DNA from: Bacteroidales bacterium
Lineage (GTDB): Bacteria; Bacteroidota; Bacteroidia; Bacteroidales; F082
Direction: 5' to 3'
Length of the DNA: 64,000 bases
NCBI GenBank assembly: GCA_013141455.1
Contig: JABFQW010000081.1
Span: 23,228 to 87,227, forward strand
Shown here: piece by piece, positions 7,256 through 14,948 of the stretch
Numbering within the stretch: the stretch's first letter is position 1
Layout: every line of letters starts with the position of its first letter
Notes under the pieces: model-generated
Told to the model about the DNA's origin: nothing
What the model saw: the letters and a program-made list of their open reading frames with translations, nothing else
Databases searched by the model: none
Made by a program: the position numbers and the translations under genes

Positions 7256-9517
7256 GTGGGTGATATTGTTATTGCATACCGTATCGAAATTAAGGGTTTG
7301 GTTCAGGGCGTTGGATTCAGACCATTTATCTATCGTATAGCATTAGATAACAATATTTTAGGCTGGGTAGAAAACAATAATGAAGGTGTAAAAATCCATG
7401 CCGAAGGTACTGAATCGCAAATTGAAAGTTTAATTCATGATATTTATTCAAAAGTTCCTGTTGCTGCATCCATCGCTTCGCTAACGAAAACAAAAATACC
7501 ACTGGAACATTTCAAAGATTTCAACATAAAAAAAAGCAGTAGTAACTCTCAATCAATCACCGAAGTAAGTCCTGATATTGCTGTTTGTGACGATTGTCTG
7601 CACGATTTGCTAACCCAATGCCACCGCCTTGGTTATCCATTTATCAATTGCACCAATTGCGGTCCGAGATTTACTATTATTAAAGACTTACCCTATGACC
7701 GCCATCAAACAACCATGCAGCCTTTTGAGATGTGTCCGGTTTGTAAAGGTGAATATGAAAATATTTTAGATCGCCGCTTTCATGCCCAACCCATAGCCTG
7801 TACTCATTGTGGTCCGGTTTATCGTATTGAAAACAGCGAAAGGCCGGTAAAAACCGGAGATATCCTGGCTTTCATTGCCAATGAAATTGAAAATGGTAAA
7901 ATAATCGCTTTGAAAGGTTTCGGGGGTTATCATTTCATTTGTAATGCGCACGACGAACAAGCAGTTTCGAGATTACGAATAAGAAAACAACGGGAGAAAA
8001 AACCTTTCGCGGTCATGTGTAAAAACATGCAGATTGTTAAAGAACAATTCAAACTGAACAATAAAGAAGAGGAAATTTTGGATTCATGGCGACGGCCAAT
8101 AGTGCTGTTGCGAAATAAAATACCAATGGCACCTTCGGTGAGTATGCAACTGAATACGACAGGTATTGTACTGCCATCGATGCCTATCCATTACCAATTA
8201 TTTGACAATTTGGTGACCAATTCGATTGTATTCACAAGCGGAAATATGACCGACGAACCGGTATGCATTACCGACAGTATAGCTTTAGATGAATTGAGCC
8301 AGGTTGCTGATATTGTGGTTACTTATAATCGGGAGATTTATAACCGTGCTGATGATTCTGTCGTATTTGTTGTAAATGAAAAAGTACGTGTCATGCGTCG
8401 GTCAAAAGGTTATGTTCCGTCTCCTGTTTTAACATCGTTTACTACGGAAGGCATATTTGCTGCCGGCGCCGAATTAACCAATACTTTTGCTTTAGGTAAA
8501 GGAAGTCAAGTTATATTCAGTCAACATATTGGAGACTTAAAGAATGCCGAAACAATGGAATTTTACGAGGAGTCTGTCGATAGGTTCAGCAAATTGTTTC
8601 GTTTTGAAAATCAATTTGTCGCCTGCGATTCGCATCCTGATTACCTTTCATCAAATTTTGCACGAAGTTTAGGTGTACCTACAATCGAAATTCAGCACCA
8701 CCACGCACATATTGCTTCGTGCATGGCCGAACACGGATTGAATGAGAAAGTTATCGGTTTTGCTTTCGATGGAACTGGTTTTGGCGATGATGGCACCATC
8801 TGGGGTGGTGAAGTATTTATCGCTGATTTTCAGGAATATGATAGAAAATTTCATTTCGATCCGGTTCCACTTCCAGGTGGTGATCAGGTTACTAAATATC
8901 CGTGGCGAACAGCCTTATCGTATTTGTACAAATATTTTGGCGAACCCTTATTGTATTCCGGTTTGCCGTTTCTCGAAAAAGTCGAAAAACAGGAAATACT
9001 GTTACTGACGCAAATAATCGATGCAAAAATAAACTGTCCGTTAAGTTCAGGTGCTGGTCGCCTTTTTGATGCTGTCGCGGCTATTACGGGTATTTGTACC
9101 CAGGCATCCTATCATGCCGAAGCGCCCATGCTACTTGAGTCGATTATTGTAAGTGATTGTAAAGGTAAATACCTGTATCAAATTGAAGATAAAACGATTG
9201 TATTTTATAAAATGTTTCATCAAATATTGAGCGACATCCAAAATAAAACGGAGATATCCCTGATTTCAACAAAGTTTCATAATACGATCGTGGCAATGAT
9301 TCTCGATCTCGCAAAACGACTCAGAGAAGAAAATAATATTAACAAAGTCGTATTGTCGGGTGGTACTTTCCAGAATAAATACCTGCTTGGACTTTCAGAA
9401 CAATTGCTTAAACGCGAAGGATTCGAAGTTTATTCACACGAAAAAGTACCTTCAAATGATGGTGGTATCGCACTCGGACAATTGGCAATCGCTGCTTCCT
9501 ATCGTAGCCGGCTTTGA
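7256..9517 (+). CDS. hypF: Carbamoyltransferase HypF, [NiFe]-hydrogenase maturation
   Basis: HypF transfers a carbamoyl group to the C-terminal cysteine of HypE, the first step in making the cyanide ligands of the [NiFe] active site. The 753-residue product has the expected order: acylphosphatase domain (about 6-95, GLVQGVGFRPFIYRIA), two zinc-finger pairs (about 105-185, CDDC...CTNC and CPVC...CTHC), YrdC-like domain (about 205-390) and a Kae1-like C-terminal domain with the metal-binding HHHAH motif and FDGTGFGDDGTIWGGE. Length is normal for the family. The start is GTG at 7256, right after a promoter box. hypC, hypD and hypE follow on the same strand; hypA, hypB and hydrogenase subunits are not in the window. 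Confidence 0.97.
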   Translation: MGDIVIAYRIEIKGLVQGVGFRPFIYRIALDNNILGWVENNNEGVKIHAEGTESQIESLIHDIYSKVPVAASIASLTKTKIPLEHFKDFNIKKSSSNSQSITEVSPDIAVCDDCLHDLLTQCHRLGYPFINCTNCGPRFTIIKDLPYDRHQTTMQPFEMCPVCKGEYENILDRRFHAQPIACTHCGPVYRIENSERPVKTGDILAFIANEIENGKIIALKGFGGYHFICNAHDEQAVSRLRIRKQREKKPFAVMCKNMQIVKEQFKLNNKEEEILDSWRRPIVLLRNKIPMAPSVSMQLNTTGIVLPSMPIHYQLFDNLVTNSIVFTSGNMTDEPVCITDSIALDELSQVADIVVTYNREIYNRADDSVVFVVNEKVRVMRRSKGYVPSPVLTSFTTEGIFAAGAELTNTFALGKGSQVIFSQHIGDLKNAETMEFYEESVDRFSKLFRFENQFVACDSHPDYLSSNFARSLGVPTIEIQHHHAHIASCMAEHGLNEKVIGFAFDGTGFGDDGTIWGGEVFIADFQEYDRKFHFDPVPLPGGDQVTKYPWRTALSYLYKYFGEPLLYSGLPFLEKVEKQEILLLTQIIDAKINCPLSSGAGRLFDAVAAITGICTQASYHAEAPMLLESIIVSDCKGKYLYQIEDKTIVFYKMFHQILSDIQNKTEISLISTKFHNTIVAMILDLAKRLREENNINKVVLSGGTFQNKYLLGLSEQLLKREGFEVYSHEKVPSNDGGIALGQLAIAASYRSRL

Positions 9518-9566
9518 AGTTGAAGCTATGCAAATCTTAATGAAAAGGATGAAGCTGAATAATATC

Positions 9567-9574
9567 TATATTTG
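9567..9574 (+). promoter_or_regulatory. Possible -7 box of hypCDE
   Basis: TATATTTG matches TAnnTTTG and lies in the 95-bp gap between hypF and hypC, 38 bp before hypC. It suggests that hypCDE can be transcribed separately from hypF. Confidence 0.4.
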
Positions 9575-9612
9575 CGTTTCTGACCATAAAAACAGGTTTT
9601 AAAACTACTATT

Positions 9613-9882
9613 ATGTGTTTAAGTGTACCGGCAAAAATTGAATCAATTGAGAAAGATATGGCAGTTTGCTCTGTTGGTGGGGCCACCTATCGTGCGAGCC
9701 TGTTAATGCTTGATATTGATGATCTTAAAATTGGTGATTTTGTATTGTTACATACTGGGTTTGCGATTCAAAAAATAAGTAAAGAGGATGCGGAAGAAAC
9801 GCTAAAACTCTTTGATGAATTCGAAGATTTCAACGAAATCCTCGACGAAGAAGAGAGAATATCGGGAAGAAGAATCGTTTAA
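9613..9882 (+). CDS. hypC: Hydrogenase maturation chaperone HypC
   Basis: The 89-residue protein starts MCLSVPAKIESI, the family signature in which Cys2 (exposed after removal of Met1) binds the Fe(CN)2CO unit. HypC forms the complex with HypD on which iron is assembled with its CN and CO ligands, and then carries the iron to the large-subunit precursor. The OB-like beta sequence and length fit HypC/HupF. It ends 9 bp before hypD, so the two are surely co-transcribed. The C-terminal acidic tail (DEFEDFNEILDEEE) is somewhat longer than in short HypC proteins. Confidence 0.96.
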   Translation: MCLSVPAKIESIEKDMAVCSVGGATYRASLLMLDIDDLKIGDFVLLHTGFAIQKISKEDAEETLKLFDEFEDFNEILDEEERISGRRIV

Positions 9883-9891
9883 AATCTGATT

Positions 9892-10974
9892 ATGAAATAT
9901 ATAGATGAGTATCGGGACAAAGAAAAAATTCTTTCTCTCGCGGCACAAATCAAAAAAACATCGACAAAAAAAATCCGTTTGATGGAAGTCTGTGGTGGAC
10001 ATACCATGGCAATACAACGCTTTGGTATTCCCGATTTACTCCCTGAAACCGTTGAACTCGTTTCCGGACCAGGATGCCCCGTTTGTGTTACCAGCCGTTC
10101 ATATATCGATAAAGCCATTGCTTACAGTAAGTTACCTAATGTTATCATCACCACCTATGGTGATTTGATACGTGTTCCGGGATCGACTTCCAGTCTGGAT
10201 AAAGAAAAAGCCAGAGGAGCCAACATCCGGATCGTTTATTCTGTGTTGGATGCCTTGAAAATTGCACAGGATAATCCCGATAAAAAAGTAATTTTTCTTG
10301 GTATCGGATTCGAAACGACGGCTCCCGGTTCAGCCGCCGGTATCATGAAAGCCCAGATGGCCGGATTGTTTAATTTTTCGGTTTTCAGCGCACATAAAAT
10401 CATGCCGCCACCCATGGCAGCGCTCATCGATGAAGGGGTAAATATTCAGGGTTATATCGGTCCGGGGCATGTAAGTACAATCACCGGATCACATATTTTT
10501 GATTTTATTCCTCAAAAATATGGGTTGGGTGTAGTGGTAAGTGGGTTTGAGCCACTCGACCTGATGCAAAGCATTTATATGCTTGGAAAACAGTTTGAAA
10601 CAAACAAACCCTCGGTCGAAATTCAGTACTCGCGTGCGGTTAAACCCGAAGGTAACGCTAAGGCAAAGGAAATAATGGACGAAGTTTTCTGTTTGCGCGA
10701 TGATTGGTGGCGCGGGTTGGGAATATTAGAAAACAGTGGGCTTGGAATAAACGATAACTATGCAGACTTCGATGCTGAAAAGATCTTTGATGTCGCGGTT
10801 GAACCATTAAAAGAAGATAAGGGTTGCATTTGCGGTATCATTCTTAAAGGAATTGCAAAACCCACTGAGTGTAAACTCTTCGGGAAAGCCTGCACACCCT
10901 CAGAACCTGTTGGTGCATGCATGGTTTCAAATGAAGGTGCATGTGCGGCCTATTACAAATATAATCGGGAATGA
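9892..10974 (+). CDS. hypD: Hydrogenase maturation protein HypD
   Basis: HypD is the iron-sulfur scaffold that holds iron while the cyanide and CO ligands are attached, together with HypC. The 360-residue product shows the conserved VCGGHTMAIQRFG motif, the GPGCPVCVT redox cysteine motif (about residues 64-72), the GFETTAPG motif and the C-terminal cysteine cluster of the [4Fe-4S] site (CICGIILKG...ECKLFG..CTP...GACMVS.EG.C). Length is normal. It starts 9 bp after hypC and ends 4 bp before hypE. Confidence 0.97.
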   Translation: MKYIDEYRDKEKILSLAAQIKKTSTKKIRLMEVCGGHTMAIQRFGIPDLLPETVELVSGPGCPVCVTSRSYIDKAIAYSKLPNVIITTYGDLIRVPGSTSSLDKEKARGANIRIVYSVLDALKIAQDNPDKKVIFLGIGFETTAPGSAAGIMKAQMAGLFNFSVFSAHKIMPPPMAALIDEGVNIQGYIGPGHVSTITGSHIFDFIPQKYGLGVVVSGFEPLDLMQSIYMLGKQFETNKPSVEIQYSRAVKPEGNAKAKEIMDEVFCLRDDWWRGLGILENSGLGINDNYADFDAEKIFDVAVEPLKEDKGCICGIILKGIAKPTECKLFGKACTPSEPVGACMVSNEGACAAYYKYNRE

Positions 10975-10978
10975 AGCA

Positions 10979-11998
10979 ATGAAAAACAATGAAACGATTC
11001 TGTTGGGTCACGGAAGTGGTGGACGATTGACCCATGATTTAATCTCCGGCCTGTTTGTTAAATATTTCCGGAACGAATTGCTGCTTGTGCAGGGCGATTC
11101 GGCTTTACTTCCGCATTTGTCTGGTAAATTATGTTTTACAACGGATTCATTTGTAGTTGATCCTATTTTTTTCCCCGGCGGAGATATTGGGAAACTTGCT
11201 ATTGCAGGAACCGTGAATGATCTGGCTGTTTCGGGTGCTATACCACTCTTTCTGAGCGCCGCTTTCATTCTTGAAGAAGGATTTCCGCTTGCTGATCTTG
11301 AAAAAATAGTTCAATCCATGGCTAATGAAGCAGAAAATGCCGGGGTAAAGATCGTTACGGGTGATACCAAAGTTGTTGAACGAGGTAAATGCGATAAAAT
11401 TTTCATCAATACAAGCGGTGTTGGAACTTTACATACCGGCTTAGAAGGGATAGTATCTGCTGAAAACGTACAACCAGGAGATAAGATAATTGTCAACGGT
11501 TATATTGGTGATCATGGTATGGCTGTGATGAGTGCACGTAATAAGCTGCAAATAAACAGTCCGGTAGAGTCGGATTGTGCCTGTTTAAACGGATTGATAT
11601 CAGATATTCTTCAGAACCATACAACCGTGAAATTCATGCGTGATGCCACACGCGGTGGACTGGGAACTGTGTTAGCCGAACTTTGCCAACATAAAACATT
11701 TGGAATCAATCTATTGGAAGATAAAATTCCGGTACGTGAGAATGTACGTGGTATGTGCGAATTACTTGGTTTTGATCCACTCTTTGTAGCCAATGAAGGA
11801 AAAGTAGTAATGGTGGTAGCAGCCGGATCGGCCAACCTGATCCTATCACAGCTACAACAACATCCATTGGGTAAAGATTCGGCTATCATCGGTGAAATTG
11901 TTGAAAATCACCCGGGCAAAACCTGGCTGATTACTTCGGTTGGAGGTAAACGCATTGTCGATATGCCAGCCGGTGAACAATTGCCGAGAATTTGTTAA
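10979..11998 (+). CDS. hypE: Hydrogenase maturation protein HypE
   Basis: HypE dehydrates the thiocarboxamide formed on its own C-terminal cysteine by HypF to a thiocyanate, and donates the cyanide to iron on HypC-HypD. The product (339 residues from ATG 10979) belongs to the PurM/AIR synthase-like ATP-binding family: LLGHGSGGRLTHDLI at the N-terminus, FTTDSFVVDPIFFPGGDIG, GDTKVVERG, and the final residues PRIC with the functional terminal cysteine. The frame is open further upstream to 10853, inside hypD, but the ATG at 10979 follows the hypD stop closely and gives the family-standard N-terminus. Confidence 0.97.
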   Translation: MKNNETILLGHGSGGRLTHDLISGLFVKYFRNELLLVQGDSALLPHLSGKLCFTTDSFVVDPIFFPGGDIGKLAIAGTVNDLAVSGAIPLFLSAAFILEEGFPLADLEKIVQSMANEAENAGVKIVTGDTKVVERGKCDKIFINTSGVGTLHTGLEGIVSAENVQPGDKIIVNGYIGDHGMAVMSARNKLQINSPVESDCACLNGLISDILQNHTTVKFMRDATRGGLGTVLAELCQHKTFGINLLEDKIPVRENVRGMCELLGFDPLFVANEGKVVMVVAAGSANLILSQLQQHPLGKDSAIIGEIVENHPGKTWLITSVGGKRIVDMPAGEQLPRIC

Positions 11999-12069
11999 AA
12001 GCTCATGGGGTTCTAAGGAAATAATACCAGGAAATAATTTACATATAAAATAAGGAATAGGGTAATAAA

Positions 12070-12264
12070 ATGAAACACATCTCTATCTTCGACATTGCTT
12101 TCATAGCAATATCCGCAGGGATATTCACGATGATTAATTACTTTGGATATACTGAATTACTTTCAAAATATGTAGTTGTCGTAGCAATAGCAGCGTATTT
12201 TATTGGAAAATTAGCTAATCAGTTCGAATTAAAAAGAAAAGATTTCAAAAGTAAAGCCAAATAA
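12070..12264 (+). CDS. Small membrane protein of unknown function
   Basis: This 64-residue frame encodes two hydrophobic segments (about residues 8-25 and 32-47) and a basic C-terminal tail ending KRKDFKSKAK, the usual form of a small inner-membrane protein with its tail in the cytoplasm. It follows hypE on the same strand after 71 bp and ends 18 bp before the convergent zinc-ribbon gene. No family recognised; it could be hydrogenase-related only by position. Confidence 0.55.
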   Translation: MKHISIFDIAFIAISAGIFTMINYFGYTELLSKYVVVVAIAAYFIGKLANQFELKRKDFKSKAK

Positions 12265-12282
12265 CAGGGATTCAGGCTTTAC

Positions 12283-12687
12283 CTAAAACCCATATTCGTA
12301 GTAAAACTTCGACATTTCATCCGCAACATCCTTAAAAACAATATGATGGCTCGCACAACCATTACGCGAACAAATCCGCACAACACCACCGGCACGAATC
12401 ACAAATGAAACCATAGGTGCCTCACATTCAGGGCATTTATCACTTATTCCCAATTCTTTGTTGCAATGTGGGCAAAACATATCAACCACTTCACCTTCAG
12501 CAACAGGTATACCGATATGTTTCAACGTGCATCCATAAATTGAGCAAAGGTGCAACACCCCCCTGTCTTCAACCGTCTGAATATTAACCCGTACACTCGG
12601 TTTGTTGCCCAACAAAAACTCGTCATCCATCAACGACTTACCACAGAGCGGGCATTTTACGAAAAGCGAAATTTCCTTTTTTTCCAT
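12283..12687 (-). CDS. Multi-zinc-ribbon protein of unknown function
   Basis: The 134-residue product (ATG at 12687) contains four cysteine pairs or loops: CPLCGKS near the N-terminus, CSIYGC, CPHCNKE..CPEC, and CSRNGC near the C-terminus. Spacing suggests two similar halves, each with a CxxC pair followed by a C-x4-C pair, that is, an internal duplication of a zinc-binding or Fe-S-binding unit. There is no signal peptide. The frame is open upstream to 12729, but a -7 box on this strand (12713-12720) falls inside that extension, which favours the start at 12687. It is convergent with the hyp genes; a metal-handling role is a guess. Confidence 0.8.
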   Translation of the reverse strand: MEKKEISLFVKCPLCGKSLMDDEFLLGNKPSVRVNIQTVEDRGVLHLCSIYGCTLKHIGIPVAEGEVVDMFCPHCNKELGISDKCPECEAPMVSFVIRAGGVVRICSRNGCASHHIVFKDVADEMSKFYYEYGF

Positions 12688-12712
12688 GACTTTTATTTTT
12701 AAGCGTGTATAG

Positions 12713-12720
12713 CAAATATA
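12713..12720 (-). promoter_or_regulatory. -7 box of the zinc-ribbon gene
   Basis: TATATTTG on the minus strand matches TAnnTTTG and lies 25 bp before the chosen start at 12687. Confidence 0.45.
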
Positions 12721-12853
12721 CGATATCATTTAATGAATTTAACAAATCCTAAAGAAATATTTTACGTATTTAAATTCTTATTTTCCAATAAAAAGCTATC
12801 ATTCCGGTTATTTTGTCCGTAAATTTACATCCTTAATTCAAAACATTGTCGTC

Positions 12854-14146
12854 ATGAAAACTACCAGATTATTGCTCACCTATTTCGTTGTCACTTTGTT
12901 GGTAATTACTTCATTTAGTGGATGTAATGATCGTACCTACGAAAAAGTAACCTATACTGCAAACATCCCGGTTTATCTCGATTTCGATACTTTTCGAAAA
13001 AGTGTTATGAAATCAACGGATATTCCATTGACAAATCCCGGAAAAATTTACTTTAAAGACAATTTTCTGTTCATCAATGAAATTAACAAAGGCATACATA
13101 TTATTGATAACTCGAGCCCGGCACAACCTGTAACTGTTGCATTTATTCAGATTCCGGGTAATATGGATATGGCCATGCGGAATAATATCCTGCTGGCCGA
13201 CAGTTATATCGACCTCGTCGCCATTGATATCACCGATCCGATGAACCCTGTTGAGATTGACAGAATTCAAAATGCTTTTCCGAATGTGCTACCAGCACCT
13301 GATTATTCGTACCCTGTTTACGGCCTCGATTTCTCGAAAGGAGTTGTAACCGGTTGGGAAACAAAAGAAATTACCGAAATGATTGAAAAAGGTTCCTATT
13401 ACGGAAAAGATATCGTGCTTTCTGACGGGCTGGGAGTCCCAACCATCGGCTCAGCTGAAGTCAGCATAAACCCGTCAGTTTCGGGCATAAGCGGCTCAAT
13501 GGCACGTTTCACGGTCAATGACGATTATTTGTATGCAGTGCAAAACAACAGCTTAAAGTTATTTAATGTGGGTTCGATACCTGGTATAACTACAGGACAA
13601 GATGTGATGCTTGACAGGATGGTGGAGACAATTTTCCCCTATGATAACAAACTTTTCCTTGGAACAACCACGGGTATGGTTGTTTACGATATTACATCGC
13701 CCGCCACACCTACATATCTCTCGTCTTTTAATCATATCAATTCGTGCGATCCGGTTGCAATCGAAGGCAATTATGCCTATGTTACCCTACGTTCGGGGAC
13801 ACAGTGTAATGGTTTTACCAACCAGTTGGATGTTGTGGATATTTCTTCTATCGCAAACCCATTTCTTGTAAAATCGTACCCGATGTTTAATCCGTATGGT
13901 CTTGCCATCGAAAACCATATTCTGTTTATATGCGATGGAGATGCCGGTTTGAAAGTGTATGATGCTACTGATCCACAGGAAATTACACAAAATCAAATTG
14001 CCCATTTTAAGGATATAAAGACCTATGATGTTATCCCATTGGATGGTTTACTGATGATGATTGGTGCTGACGGCTTATACCAATACGATTATTCAAACTT
14101 AGATAGTTTGATTCTCATCAGTCAGATTCCTGTGTCAATACCATAA
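12854..14146 (+). CDS. LVIVD-repeat lipoprotein
   Basis: The 430-residue product has a lipoprotein signal peptide with a lipobox at about residues 21-24 (SFSGC). The mature part is built of beta-propeller-like LVIVD repeats, seen as recurring segments such as GIHIIDNSSPAQPV, LVAIDITDPMNPVEID, MVVYDITSPATPTYLS, LDVVDISSIANPFLVK and LKVYDATDPQEI. These repeats form the blades of a propeller in cell-surface or periplasmic proteins; ligand unknown. The next gene starts 3 bp after the stop, so the pair forms an operon. Confidence 0.88.
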   Translation: MKTTRLLLTYFVVTLLVITSFSGCNDRTYEKVTYTANIPVYLDFDTFRKSVMKSTDIPLTNPGKIYFKDNFLFINEINKGIHIIDNSSPAQPVTVAFIQIPGNMDMAMRNNILLADSYIDLVAIDITDPMNPVEIDRIQNAFPNVLPAPDYSYPVYGLDFSKGVVTGWETKEITEMIEKGSYYGKDIVLSDGLGVPTIGSAEVSINPSVSGISGSMARFTVNDDYLYAVQNNSLKLFNVGSIPGITTGQDVMLDRMVETIFPYDNKLFLGTTTGMVVYDITSPATPTYLSSFNHINSCDPVAIEGNYAYVTLRSGTQCNGFTNQLDVVDISSIANPFLVKSYPMFNPYGLAIENHILFICDGDAGLKVYDATDPQEITQNQIAHFKDIKTYDVIPLDGLLMMIGADGLYQYDYSNLDSLILISQIPVSIP

Positions 14147-14149
14147 AAC

Positions 14150-14917
14150 ATGAAACACAGTATAAATTCAAATTTGGCAGCTTACTTTCCCGTTTTAACT
14201 ATAATCATCCTGCTCTCGGTATTGAAGCCGTTAACTGCGCAGAATCGTGTCACAGATAAGGTCTATCTAAAGAACGGAACGATAGTATATGGTAGAATTG
14301 TTCAAAATGATTCATTAAGAGGGATAAGGATTAACAATGATTGTGGTAGTTATCTCATTCGTTTTCAGGAATTTGATAGTTTAAAATTCAATGTTGGTGA
14401 AAATAATTTTATATCACAAACCAAAGGTTATTATAATAGTACATCCTTAGGTTTGCTATTTGGTAAAGGAGTAGATGGCAACCTACCCTACCCTTCGATA
14501 ACCTCAGTAACTGGTTATCAGTTCAGTAAGCATTGGTTTACCGGTATTGGAGTGGGTTTCGAATATTACCAATGGGGCGTTCTTCCCTTATTTGTTCAGG
14601 CTGATTATTTTATCAACACGGAACGGTTTACACCTTATTTTGCAATCAAAGCCGGTTATAGTTTCCCTTTGACTAAAAAAAAGGAAGGTAATTATAATAC
14701 TGAGAAAACATTTGGAGGAATCACTGTTAACCCCGAAATAGGGTTCAAAATCGCCATGGGTGACAAAAATGCATTTATTTGTTCAATCGGTTACCAATAT
14801 CAAAAACTTTCCTACGAACAACCGGGCTACGATTATTTCAACGGACCGAACTATTCAAGGCGCATATACACCAATTTTAACCGGATTTCATTCAGGATTG
14901 GTTTTGTTTTCAGATAA
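14150..14917 (+). CDS. Probable outer-membrane beta-barrel protein
   Basis: The 255-residue product has a signal peptide (about residues 1-30, ending LTAQ), a short N-terminal beta segment (VYLKNGTIVYGRIVQND) and then alternating aromatic/polar strands typical of an eight-strand outer-membrane barrel, ending in RISFRIGFVFR with a terminal aromatic-basic pattern. It directly follows the LVIVD lipoprotein and is convergent with the TonB receptor. Function unknown. Confidence 0.8.
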   Translation: MKHSINSNLAAYFPVLTIIILLSVLKPLTAQNRVTDKVYLKNGTIVYGRIVQNDSLRGIRINNDCGSYLIRFQEFDSLKFNVGENNFISQTKGYYNSTSLGLLFGKGVDGNLPYPSITSVTGYQFSKHWFTGIGVGFEYYQWGVLPLFVQADYFINTERFTPYFAIKAGYSFPLTKKKEGNYNTEKTFGGITVNPEIGFKIAMGDKNAFICSIGYQYQKLSYEQPGYDYFNGPNYSRRIYTNFNRISFRIGFVFR

Positions 14918-14948
14918 CACAATCCGCACATGTACAAAGTGTTACACA

